Part shown: positions 53,245-61,572 of the stretch, one piece after another | Layout of the letters: the number at the start of each line of letters is the position of its first letter | Numbering within the stretch: position 1 is the stretch's first letter | Position numbers and translations under genes: made by a program | Notes under the pieces: model-generated | Told to the model about the DNA's origin: nothing | The model's database searches: none | What the model saw: the letters and a program-made list of their open reading frames with translations, nothing else | From: Moraxellaceae bacterium | GTDB lineage: Bacteria; Pseudomonadota; Gammaproteobacteria; Pseudomonadales; Moraxellaceae | DNA length: 64,000 bases | Reading direction: 5' to 3' | Assembly (NCBI GenBank): GCA_030680295.1 | Contig: JAUXVU010000018.1 | Location: 434,001-498,000, forward strand

Positions 53245-54591
53245 TTAGAGCTTGCTTAAGCGCACAGGCAGGCCATCGAAGGGGACGGGCAATGAGCGAT
53301 AGTCTACAGGCATGGTATAGCCATCAGCGAGCTGCCAGCGGTAGTGCTGCAGCATTTGATGGACTATCGCTTTAACCTGCATTTCGGCGAAATGTAGGCC
53401 GATGCACATATGTGCGCCGCCACCAAAAGGAATGTATTGATAGGGGTGGTTTTTGTGTTCTTGTCTTGGTGCTGCAAAACGCTCGGGGTCAAAATGCTCA
53501 GGACGTGTCCAGCACTCTGGCATATGGTGGGTGAAGTCGTTAAAGACATTCACTAGGCTGCCCTTTGGTATTAAATAGCCTTTAAATTCACAGTCTTTGA
53601 CTGTTTTTCTGGGCATGCCCGGCACGGGCGCAATCATGCGCAGGGCTTCTTTCATACAAAGCCCTAAGGTGCTTAGCTGCTCTAAATCATCTACGCCAAC
53701 AGACTCATGGCCAAGCGCTAGTGACTCTTGGCGTGCTTTATTTTGCCACTCTGGGTGTTTAGCCAGTTGATAGAGCAGGGAGCATAGGGTGATGGTGGTG
53801 GTGTCGTGAGCCGCCATTAGCAGGAAGATCATGTGATTAACGATGTCGTCATCACTAAATGATTCACCGTCATCCGTTTTGGCTAGGCAGAGCTGGCTAA
53901 ATAAGTCATTGCCCGGTTGTTGGCGCTTTTGCTGAATGCGATCACGAAAGAAGCGCTCTAAACGGGCTCGGCTTTTTAAGCCTTTGTGCCATAACAACCC
54001 AGGCACCGGGTGGCGGATTAGTGCCGTGCCTGCGCGGACTGTCACCACAAATGCTTGGTTAATTTCATTGGCTTCTTTGCCAAGCTTTTCACCCATAAAC
54101 ACTTCGGTGGCAATGTCGAGTGTCATTTTTTTAATATGGGGCAGTACTTTAAAGTTGTTACTTGGGCTCCAATGTGACATGCCGCGGGTAATAGCAGGGT
54201 TCATGTCGCTTAAATATGAGGCTAAGGCTTTTTTGGTAAATGCAGCCTGCATAATTTGCCGGTGCCAACGATGTTCATCAAAGTCCAATAACATGATGCC
54301 ACGGGTGAAGAAGCGGCCGATAAAAAACTCCCAGCCGCCAGCATTGGAGAAAATACTGCCTTTGTTTTGAAGCACAAATTGATTGGCGTCAGGGCCAATC
54401 AGCTGAATGAAGTCAGCACCGTAAAGGCTGGAGCGGAACACCTCGCCATCGCGGTTATAGCGTCGACGAATATACCCAATGGGGTCGCGCATCATGGACA
54501 GTGTTTGACCAATTAGGGGTAGGGTCTTTTCACTCGGAATGACTTTGTGCGCGATGCTATTTTGCATTACTGAATGTTCCAGTCCTGACAT
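53245..54591 (-). CDS. Cytochrome P450
   Basis: A 448-residue heme monooxygenase with no membrane anchor. The heme loop FGGGAHMCIG places the thiolate ligand at Cys396. The I-helix motif AAHDTTT (260-266) provides the oxygen-activating Thr264. The K-helix ExxR is E315-ALR318. EVFRSSLYG near the start and RFAAPR before the heme loop are also usual. No ferredoxin or reductase gene is adjacent, so the electron donor is unknown. The substrate cannot be predicted; the overall look is of the CYP51/CYP120-like bacterial group. Confidence 0.93.
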   Translation of the reverse strand: MSGLEHSVMQNSIAHKVIPSEKTLPLIGQTLSMMRDPIGYIRRRYNRDGEVFRSSLYGADFIQLIGPDANQFVLQNKGSIFSNAGGWEFFIGRFFTRGIMLLDFDEHRWHRQIMQAAFTKKALASYLSDMNPAITRGMSHWSPSNNFKVLPHIKKMTLDIATEVFMGEKLGKEANEINQAFVVTVRAGTALIRHPVPGLLWHKGLKSRARLERFFRDRIQQKRQQPGNDLFSQLCLAKTDDGESFSDDDIVNHMIFLLMAAHDTTTITLCSLLYQLAKHPEWQNKARQESLALGHESVGVDDLEQLSTLGLCMKEALRMIAPVPGMPRKTVKDCEFKGYLIPKGSLVNVFNDFTHHMPECWTRPEHFDPERFAAPRQEHKNHPYQYIPFGGGAHMCIGLHFAEMQVKAIVHQMLQHYRWQLADGYTMPVDYRSLPVPFDGLPVRLSKL

Positions 54592-55114
54592 GCTTTTTAC
54601 CTTGTTTTCGTGAACAATCGGTCACGTTGCTCACGCTATGAGATGTTTCATAGCATAGCCATTGCTAAGGCTTACAAAAATATCACTTTGCATGACATAG
54701 GGCTGAATATTTTTATTAGATTGTTAGACAGTTTATTGGGTGTTCCTAGAGTTATCCTCTGATTAGCTCGTGCACTAGAAAGTGGCATTGTTTAGCATAT
54801 GTTCTGCTAACGAAAATACTGAATATTTCAGGGTTGACAAAATTAAGTCATTGAAAAATAATGAAATTATCTAATTGATTAAAATTTGATCAGTTTGTGC
54901 TTAGGCTTGTTGTTTACGTATATTTACGTCGATAAAAGTACATTATCAACAGAGTTATCCACAGATGCTGTGGAAAACTCATGAAAGCCTTGTCATACTG
55001 CACTTTTGGAGCTTTTACTTAGGTGTAGGCGACAAGCTTTGCTCTTGCTGGGTCAGAAATCATGAGCGGCATATTTTTAGCGACGAACGGTAAAAGCTTA
55101 GTTGGGGTGACTTT
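54592..55114. other. AT-rich intergenic region with DnaA-box cluster
   Basis: This 523-base stretch is the only gene-free gap over 300 bases. No frame in it looks coding. GCTATGA (54635-54641) and TCATAGC (54648-54654) form an inverted repeat about 44 bases upstream of the P450 start, a possible operator. The part from about 54800 to 54900 is very AT-rich, and it runs into three DnaA-box-like sequences at 54943-54977. The right end holds the TTG-start ribosome-binding site of the next gene. Confidence 0.7.
54943..54977. promoter_or_regulatory. Cluster of three DnaA-box-like sequences
   Basis: TTATCAACA (54943-54951) and TTATCCACA (54955-54963) are on the plus strand. TGTGGAAAA (54969-54977) is the reverse complement of TTTTCCACA. 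The second is a perfect match to the DnaA box TTATNCACA; the other two differ by one base. Spacing between boxes is three and five bases. The AT-rich stretch just before it could be an unwinding element. No dnaA, gyrB, rpmH or mnmG lies nearby. Confidence 0.65.
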
Positions 55115-56353
55115 TTGCTGAACATTTTATGGTTAACTTTCTTTGCCATCACGGTACTGATCTGCGCTTGGCAAGCGTTTGTACTCGGCGACCTCAACAG
55201 TTTTAACACGGTTGTACAAGCTTGGTTTAACGCGGCAAGAGTCAGTGTCGACATCAGTATCGGCCTTGTTGGCATTATGACCTTATGGTTAGGCCTGTTT
55301 CGTGTAGCGGATAAGTCAGGATTAGTGACTGTGGTAGGGCGTGGTTTACAACCGCTGTTTTTGCGACTCATGCCTGAGGTGCCTAAAGGGCATCCGGCTT
55401 TTGGCGCAGTTACCATGAACCTCTCGGCTAATGTGTTAGGGCTTGATAACGCTGCCACACCGTTAGGCCTCCAGGCTATGCGCGAGCTGCAAAAGCTAAA
55501 TCCTGAGCCCGAACGCGCCACCAAGGCACAGGCCTTATTCTTAGTATTAAACGCATCCTCAGTCACGTTAGTACCAGTGTCAGTGTTCTTGTATCGGGCA
55601 CAACAAGGAGCCGCAGATCCCGCCAATGTTTTTCTGCCGATCTTATTAGCAACCTCGGCATCGACCATTGTTGGCCTTACAGCCATTTGTCTTCTGCACA
55701 GAATTAAGCTGCTTGATAAGGTTATTTTGGCTTATGGCGCAGCGTTTGCCTTTGTCATTGCCAGTGTGATTTGGTTGTTAACGCAGCTGCCGGCCGATCA
55801 ACTAAACCCCATCTCGAGTGCAATCGGTAATGGTGTGCTGGTGTTTGTGATTGCCTTCTTTTTGCTGTCAGGTGTGGCCAAAAAAATACCGGTTTATGCT
55901 GAGTTTATTGAGGGCGCCAAAGAAGGCTTTCAAACCGCAATAGGATTGATTCCGTATTTGTTGGCCATGCTGGTCGCAATTGCAGGGTTGCGTGCTAGTG
56001 GGGCAATGGACTTAGCCTTAAATGCCATTAGTGATTTTTTGGCGCTAATGGGCTGGGCCAATGAGTTTGTGCCGGCATTGACCACGGCCTTGATGAAGCC
56101 GTTATCAGGTAGTGGTGCCCGTGCCATGATGATTGAAACGATGCAAACCTATGGGGTTGATAGTTTCCCAGCACTGGTTGCTGCTGTTATTCAAGGTTCG
56201 TCAGAAACCACACTCTATGTAGTTGCTGTTTATTATGGAGTGGTTGGCATTAAGCGGGATCGTGGTGCCTTAGCCTGTGGTTTGCTGGCTGATTTAGCGG
56301 GTGTCAGTGTGGCTATTATGGCTGCGTATTGGTTTTTTCCATTTGCCCTGTAA
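55115..56353 (+). CDS. SpmA-SpmB fusion, nucleoside-recognition (Gate) membrane protein
   Basis: A 412-residue polytopic membrane protein. The N-terminal half (about 1-200) matches SpmA-like Gate domains, with FGAVTMNLSANVLGLDNAATPLGLQAM (excerpt). The C-terminal half (about 230-412) matches SpmB-like, with LMKPLSGSGARAMMIETMQTYG (excerpt) and VIQGSSETTLYVVAVYYG. In Bacillus these are separate sporulation genes; fused forms are common in non-sporing proteobacteria, with unknown transport substrate. The start is TTG 55115, with GGGGTGA about six bases upstream. Confidence 0.88.
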   Translation: MLNILWLTFFAITVLICAWQAFVLGDLNSFNTVVQAWFNAARVSVDISIGLVGIMTLWLGLFRVADKSGLVTVVGRGLQPLFLRLMPEVPKGHPAFGAVTMNLSANVLGLDNAATPLGLQAMRELQKLNPEPERATKAQALFLVLNASSVTLVPVSVFLYRAQQGAADPANVFLPILLATSASTIVGLTAICLLHRIKLLDKVILAYGAAFAFVIASVIWLLTQLPADQLNPISSAIGNGVLVFVIAFFLLSGVAKKIPVYAEFIEGAKEGFQTAIGLIPYLLAMLVAIAGLRASGAMDLALNAISDFLALMGWANEFVPALTTALMKPLSGSGARAMMIETMQTYGVDSFPALVAAVIQGSSETTLYVVAVYYGVVGIKRDRGALACGLLADLAGVSVAIMAAYWFFPFAL

Positions 56354-56393
56354 AGCATGGCAAAGTGATGGCTTAATTTTGGGAGAGTAGGGC

Positions 56394-57185
56394 ATGCGTC
56401 GTGTTGTGTTTAATCAGAAAGGTGGCGTTGGCAAGTCCAGTATTACCGTGAACTTAGCTGCCATTAGTGCGCAACAGGGGCGACGTACTTTAGTGTTGGA
56501 TTTAGATCCGCAGTGTAATGCCAGCCAATACCTACTGGGCGAAGAAGCATTTTTTGGCCGTGATAAGCCCGAATTGGCACCTAATATTGGTCAATTTTTT
56601 GCGCAGTCATTAGCGTTTAAATTAAAAGAGCGCCCGCTCTCTGAGTTTGTGCACAACACACCATTTGATAATTTGCATGTCATTCCATCCAATCCGGAAT
56701 TGCGTGAAATTGAGCACTTGTTAGAAAGCAAACATAAAATCTATAAATTGGCGTCGGCGTTAAAAGAGTTAAGTCATAGTTATGACGAGATTTTTATTGA
56801 TACTCCTCCTGCGTTTAACTTCTACACGCTTTCAGCCTTGATTGCGGCTGAGCGATGCTTAATTCCGTTTGACTGTGATGCATTCTCTCGCCGAGCCCTT
56901 TACACCTTGCTTGAAAATGTCGAAGAAACGAGCAAAGACCATAATAGTGAGCTACGAGTTGATGGCATTGTTATCAATCAATTCCAACCTCGTGCCACTT
57001 TGCCAACGCAGCTTGTCGCTGAACTCAAAGCAGAGGGTTTGCCAGTGCTAGACCCAGCATTGTCAGCCTCAGTGATCATGCGTGAGTCACACCAAAAGGC
57101 CACACCACTGATTTACTTGTCACCAAAACACAAACTCACTCAAGAGTTTGTTGGTCTGTTTAAAGCGTTGAGTGATGCTGCTTAA
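56394..57185 (+). CDS. ParA family ATPase (solo)
   Basis: A 263-residue deviant-Walker ATPase. It starts MRRVVFNQKGGVGKSSITVN with the signature lysine at Lys9 and the P-loop lysine at Lys14. Walker B is EIFIDTPPAFNFYTLSA. No ParB or parS is adjacent, so it may position a cellular cargo rather than segregate DNA, as known for orphan ParA proteins. It has its own GGGAG ribosome-binding site and follows the SpmAB gene by 40 bases. Confidence 0.9.
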   Translation: MRRVVFNQKGGVGKSSITVNLAAISAQQGRRTLVLDLDPQCNASQYLLGEEAFFGRDKPELAPNIGQFFAQSLAFKLKERPLSEFVHNTPFDNLHVIPSNPELREIEHLLESKHKIYKLASALKELSHSYDEIFIDTPPAFNFYTLSALIAAERCLIPFDCDAFSRRALYTLLENVEETSKDHNSELRVDGIVINQFQPRATLPTQLVAELKAEGLPVLDPALSASVIMRESHQKATPLIYLSPKHKLTQEFVGLFKALSDAA

Positions 57186-57192
57186 GGCGCAC

Positions 57193-58632
57193 CTAAAGCA
57201 GGCTAAGCGCCTTAAAGCTGGCTAAAGTATGTTGTCGTGCCTCATTGTGATCAACGATGGGGCGCGGGTAGCGAAGACCCACTGCAGCATTGCCCTTGGC
57301 GTAGGGCTCATGAATTTGTTTGTTATCTAATGCACTAAGCTCGGGTAAGAACTGGCGAATAAAACGACCATCAGGATCGCATTTCTGGCTTTGCAGTACT
57401 GGGTTGAAAATTCGGAAGTAGGGCGCGGCATCATTGCCCGTTGAGGCGCTCCATTGCCAGCCACCATTGTTGGCAGACAAGTCACCATCAATTAAGTGAC
57501 GCATAAAAAATTGCTCACCTAAGCGCCAATCAATAAATAAGTCCTTGGTTAAAAACATGGCAGTGATCATGCGCAAGCGGTTATGCATCCAGCCGGTTTG
57601 CTGCAGTTGTTTCATGGCTGCATCAACAATGGGGAAGCCGGTACGGCCTTCACACCAAGCGGAAAATAGCGCATCGTCATGGCGCCACTGCAGTTGATCA
57701 GTTTCTCGCTTAAAGGCCTGATGCCGACAAACATGAGGGAAACCAACCAAAATATGTTTATAAAAGTCTCGCCAACATAATTCGCTAATCCAAGTATCAA
57801 AACCAATGCTGTTTTGTGGATTAGCATGAAGTCGACGAAGGCGAGCTTGTTGTAAACCTTGTCGGGCTGAAATAACGCCAGCGGCTAAATACGGCGATAG
57901 TGTGCTGGTTCCATTCTCAGCGGCTAGGTCACGCTGATCTTTGTAATGAGCGCCATCGTCATCCAGAAATTGCAGCAGGCGTTGTTGAGCGGCTTCTTCA
58001 CCCACGGGCCACAGGTGCTGACTTACCGACTCGGGCACATGGCTAGCTGGATAAGTCCAGGGCGACCACAGCATGGCATTTATGCGGTTTTTACGTGGCA
58101 CGGGTGCCGGCATGACATGAATGCCGTGTTGCTCAATGATGCTTAGCCAGTTGCGTTTAAACGGGGTAAAGACGGTGTAGTAGTCGCCGTCGGCTTTAAC
58201 CACATGGCCAGGTGGGATGATGCATAAATCATCAAACCAATGACTTGCCACACCAATATTCGCTAGCGCTGAGCTAACGTGTTGGTCACGTGCTTGTTCA
58301 TTTAGCTCATATTGTTTATTTGCAAATAATGCGCTGACGCCATGTTGTTGCAGCCAGCGGCAAAGCAAGGCTGGTATGGCGGCGTAGTTATCACACTGTA
58401 AAACGACTAACTGAATGCCAAGTGTTGCAAACGATAAGTGTAGCGTTTGCAAGTGACGGTGCTCAAAATCAATGCGCACACCTGCGACATCATGTGTCAG
58501 CCATTGCTTTGGTGTCGCAATATAGAGAGCAGAGACAATCGCTTCTGGATTTTCACAAGCTGCAACTAATGCAGTGTTATCAATACTGCGTAAGTCTTGT
58601 CGTAACCAAACTACATGATGAGGTGTTTTCAT
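57193..58632 (-). CDS. phrB: Deoxyribodipyrimidine photolyase (class I)
   Basis: A 479-residue photolyase/cryptochrome protein that repairs cyclobutane pyrimidine dimers with light. The N-terminal antenna domain starts HHVVWLRQDLRSIDNTALVAA. The FAD-binding core has GRTGFPIVDAAMKQLQQTGW, MHNRLRMITAMFL and NNGGWQWSASTGNDAAPYFR (excerpt). The Trp electron-transfer chain region is intact. It is the last gene of the light-regulator operon, four bases after the carH-like gene. Confidence 0.95.
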   Translation of the reverse strand: MKTPHHVVWLRQDLRSIDNTALVAACENPEAIVSALYIATPKQWLTHDVAGVRIDFEHRHLQTLHLSFATLGIQLVVLQCDNYAAIPALLCRWLQQHGVSALFANKQYELNEQARDQHVSSALANIGVASHWFDDLCIIPPGHVVKADGDYYTVFTPFKRNWLSIIEQHGIHVMPAPVPRKNRINAMLWSPWTYPASHVPESVSQHLWPVGEEAAQQRLLQFLDDDGAHYKDQRDLAAENGTSTLSPYLAAGVISARQGLQQARLRRLHANPQNSIGFDTWISELCWRDFYKHILVGFPHVCRHQAFKRETDQLQWRHDDALFSAWCEGRTGFPIVDAAMKQLQQTGWMHNRLRMITAMFLTKDLFIDWRLGEQFFMRHLIDGDLSANNGGWQWSASTGNDAAPYFRIFNPVLQSQKCDPDGRFIRQFLPELSALDNKQIHEPYAKGNAAVGLRYPRPIVDHNEARQHTLASFKALSLL

Positions 58633-58636
58633 TGTA

Positions 58637-59587
58637 TTAATAAATGCCGTGGGCTCGGCGCCAAATTGCAGCCGCTTGCCGAATACTGGGTAAGTCTTGA
58701 ATAAACTGAACGGCCTCTACGGAGCGACGAGTTGATCGCAGCGCAGCGCCACCGCCCCATATTTCTACCGTTAGTGGCAGTTTAAAGCGTAATTCTTCTA
58801 AATACTCAATGGCCTTACTGGTTGGGTAAGATGCACTAAACGACATAGCCACAATGTCGATCTTATTCTTTGCGGTTGCGGCTGTTATATCTCGTACGGG
58901 CATTTGTGCACCATAAGAAATTGCTTCAATGCCGTCTAATCGCAGCAATGCCTCGACCATAAGAATGCCTAAAGTATGCGTTTCTTCTGGTGGTGTGGCT
59001 AATAACACACGTGGTGGGTGAACGGGTGGGCGTAAATTAGTAATCGCTTGGCGCACCAATGTCTGTACTTGCTCGCTAAACAGGTGTTCTTCATGAACTT
59101 CAATGACACCACGCATCCACGCGTCACCGACAATAAAGTTTGCGTGTTGTAGGAATTCAGTAATAAAGCTTTCTAGCCCCATTTTGATCAGCTGATGCGA
59201 CAAGTAGTCACGAATCTGATTGACGTCACGATCCTTCAACAGTTCAAGCAGCTCTTGTTCAAGTTCAGGTGCAATATTGAGTTGTGACTGCCCCTGTGAA
59301 CGGATCAAGCGCTCTAGTTCAGCGGGCGGCAGCTTAATGATTTTGCCAGGACGAAAACCGTGATCGATTAGCCGGCGCAGTAGTCTTAATTTACCAATTT
59401 GCTCCATGTCATAGATACGATCACCTTGTTCATCCCGGTCAGGACTTGGAAATCCGTAGCGCCGCTCCCACATACGCAGCAGCTCTTTAGATACTCCGGT
59501 TTCACGCTCAACAGCGTTAATCGGTAGCATGACTGGATTTTCAGCCAGATCGGTTGAGCTGTCATCGTTACTAACTTTGGCGTTCAT
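58637..59587 (-). CDS. B12-binding MerR regulator, CarH/LitR-type photoreceptor
   Basis: A 316-residue repressor. The MerR winged helix is at about 20-90 (ELLRMWERRYGFPSPDRD). A four-helix bundle and a Rossmann cobalamin-binding domain follow. The bundle has W157-x9-E167-H168, matching the W-x9-EH motif of CarH. The cobalamin motif ExxHxxG is E201-H204-G207. The H168-H204 distance is 36, as against 35 in CarH as I recall it. In CarH the dark AdoCbl form is a tetramer bound to DNA; light breaks it. It is nine bases after the cfa-like gene and just upstream of photolyase. Confidence 0.92.
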   Translation of the reverse strand: MNAKVSNDDSSTDLAENPVMLPINAVERETGVSKELLRMWERRYGFPSPDRDEQGDRIYDMEQIGKLRLLRRLIDHGFRPGKIIKLPPAELERLIRSQGQSQLNIAPELEQELLELLKDRDVNQIRDYLSHQLIKMGLESFITEFLQHANFIVGDAWMRGVIEVHEEHLFSEQVQTLVRQAITNLRPPVHPPRVLLATPPEETHTLGILMVEALLRLDGIEAISYGAQMPVRDITAATAKNKIDIVAMSFSASYPTSKAIEYLEELRFKLPLTVEIWGGGAALRSTRRSVEAVQFIQDLPSIRQAAAIWRRAHGIY

Positions 59588-59596
59588 ATTGCCCCC

Positions 59597-60820
59597 TTAG
59601 TCCGTGGTTTCTTTACGCATCATGACCTGATAAACATCAGTTCTTCCGGCATCAAAGCCTGCTTCGCAATAGGTGTAATAAAAGCGCCAGATCCGTAAAA
59701 ATGCGTCATCAAAACCTTGCTGGCTGATGCTGCTGATCTTTTGTTCAAACGATGCCTGCCAGCGACGCAAGGTCTCTGCATAATCAGGGCCAAAGGCATA
59801 TCGATCCGTGATGGTTAGTTTGGCCTTCTCAGCTTGCTGGCTGATCTTTTCGGGTGACAACAACATGCCACCGGGAAAAATAAACTGCTGAATAAAATCG
59901 GTACTGCGACTGTAGTTATGAAATAAGTCATCGCGAATGGTGATGGCTTGAATGCCGGCCATGCCGCCCGGCTTGAGCACGTCATTAATTTTGTTGAAGT
60001 AAGATGGCCAGAAGGGTTGGCCAACAGCTTCAATCATCTCAATGGATACCACGGCGTCAAATTGCCCTGTAACATCTCGGTAGTCCTGAAAGCGGAACTC
60101 ACAGAGTGACTCAATAGCTGTACCTTTAACGCGCTCTGTTGCCCATTTCAGTTGTTGTTTGGAAAGTGATATGCCGGTAACTCGTACACCACGACTACGT
60201 GCGGCATATTCGGCAAAGCCACCCCAACCACAACCAATTTCTAAAATATGGTCGCCAGCACTCACATTTAACTGCGCCAAAATACGCTCATATTTTGCTG
60301 TCTGCGCTTGTTCTAAGCTGACATCGGGGTTGGCAAAAATCGCTGCAGAATAAGTCATTCCCGGATCAAGCCAGAGCCGATAGAAGTCATTACCTAAGTC
60401 ATAGTGAGCGTGGATATTTCGTTTGCTGCCTTTGCGAGTATTGCGATTCAGTAAAAAGTGACGAAAAAGATAAGTGGCCTTACCAATCAAACTACCTTCA
60501 AAAGCTTGTTTGATAGCATCTTCATTTGCCATGGCTAACAGTAATAACGAAGGAATATCGGCAATTTCAACTTCATGGTCGCGATAGGCTTCAGCCAGAC
60601 CAATATCACCGGAGCGCAAAATGCGCTGACAAGCTTGCCAAGATTTGATTTCTAAAAAGGCAGTTGGCCCTGGCTGTTGTCCGCCGTAACAATGATGGCC
60701 ACCGCCAGGCAGTGTCACGGTGAGCGTGCCAATCTGAATACGTTGCAGCATATTCAGCAAAAGTTTGGCAGCCGCAGGCGCGCGCGCCATATCAATGGCA
60801 GTATTTTCGGCAACACTCAT
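59597..60820 (-). CDS. cfa: Cyclopropane-fatty-acyl-phospholipid synthase family methyltransferase
   Basis: A 407-residue SAM-dependent enzyme acting on membrane phospholipid acyl chains. Family motifs are YDLGNDFYRLWLDPGMTYSA, the SAM site ILEIGCGWGGFAEYAA and VSIEMIEAVGQPFWPSYF. Length is close to E. coli Cfa (382). Family members in operons like this one can make cyclopropane or other methylated fatty acids, including furan fatty acid precursors. Its start overlaps the DUF1365 stop by four bases, and it is part of the light operon. Confidence 0.9.
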   Translation of the reverse strand: MSVAENTAIDMARAPAAAKLLLNMLQRIQIGTLTVTLPGGGHHCYGGQQPGPTAFLEIKSWQACQRILRSGDIGLAEAYRDHEVEIADIPSLLLLAMANEDAIKQAFEGSLIGKATYLFRHFLLNRNTRKGSKRNIHAHYDLGNDFYRLWLDPGMTYSAAIFANPDVSLEQAQTAKYERILAQLNVSAGDHILEIGCGWGGFAEYAARSRGVRVTGISLSKQQLKWATERVKGTAIESLCEFRFQDYRDVTGQFDAVVSIEMIEAVGQPFWPSYFNKINDVLKPGGMAGIQAITIRDDLFHNYSRSTDFIQQFIFPGGMLLSPEKISQQAEKAKLTITDRYAFGPDYAETLRRWQASFEQKISSISQQGFDDAFLRIWRFYYTYCEAGFDAGRTDVYQVMMRKETTD

Positions 60821-61572
60821 TTGGTGATCTCCAGAGCGGGCGGTGTAGGTTTACGATGAAATTGGGCGCCTTTGCGCCAAAGCTTAAGGGCTTGCCAATG
60901 GATACGAGCAACCACCATGACAGTGGCCCAGCCAAAGCTCAGCACACATTGAAGAATGTGACTGTCGTTAAGTGTTTCAGGCTTGCCAGCGACGTAGGTC
61001 TTTAGCGATAAGCGACCTTCACGCCAGTAATCGATACTGACTTTGTGATAATTAGGACTGAGTTCAAAACGGAAACGATACTCGCCATCAACAGGAAAAA
61101 AGGGCGAGACATGAAAGACTTTTTGGCTGCACAGTTCACTGTCTGCAGTGATTTCGCTGCCATCAGCATTGCTTAGTAAATAACTGTGCTTTTCATGAAA
61201 AGTATTATTTACTTCACACAAGATAGCTTTTAGTTGGCTGTTGCTGTCATGACAAAACCAAAAGCTCACCGGGTTAAATACATAACCAAACAGGCGTGGC
61301 ATGGTGTGTAAATACACCTCGCCATCAACATCGCTTAGGCCGTGCTGCTCTAAAACGTTACTGATCCATAACTTTGGATCGTGACCGTCGCCGTGATCTG
61401 CGTCATAAAAGCTAAAAATATTCCAACGATTGAGTGAAAATAAACGCGAGCGCATTTCAAGTCGTCGTGACAATGGAAAGCACAGATAGAAACCTTGATA
61501 ACCAAAGCTGTGTGACAGCTCACCAAGGCGAGCATGTCCGACTCTGCCGCGGTAAAGCCAAGGGTTCCTCAT
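60817..61572 (-). CDS. DUF1365 family protein
   Basis: A 251-residue protein with the DUF1365 hallmarks: YRGRVGHARLGELSHSFGYQ near the start, PRLFGYVFNPVSFWFCHDSN and CEVNNTFHEKHSYLL. Biochemical function is unknown. It is almost always found beside Cfa-like and FAD-dependent enzymes, so a role in lipid modification is likely. It overlaps its neighbours on both sides by four bases. Confidence 0.92.
   Translation of the reverse strand: MRNPWLYRGRVGHARLGELSHSFGYQGFYLCFPLSRRLEMRSRLFSLNRWNIFSFYDADHGDGHDPKLWISNVLEQHGLSDVDGEVYLHTMPRLFGYVFNPVSFWFCHDSNSQLKAILCEVNNTFHEKHSYLLSNADGSEITADSELCSQKVFHVSPFFPVDGEYRFRFELSPNYHKVSIDYWREGRLSLKTYVAGKPETLNDSHILQCVLSFGWATVMVVARIHWQALKLWRKGAQFHRKPTPPALEITK

Noticed and set aside
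55060-55686. 208-codon minus-strand open frame over the SpmAB gene
   Set aside because: It is antisense to a clear membrane protein with conserved motifs and has no recognisable product.
56394-57185. ParA as evidence that this is a plasmid or the chromosome partition locus
   Set aside because: No ParB or parS-like repeat is adjacent, and all neighbours are chromosomal housekeeping genes.
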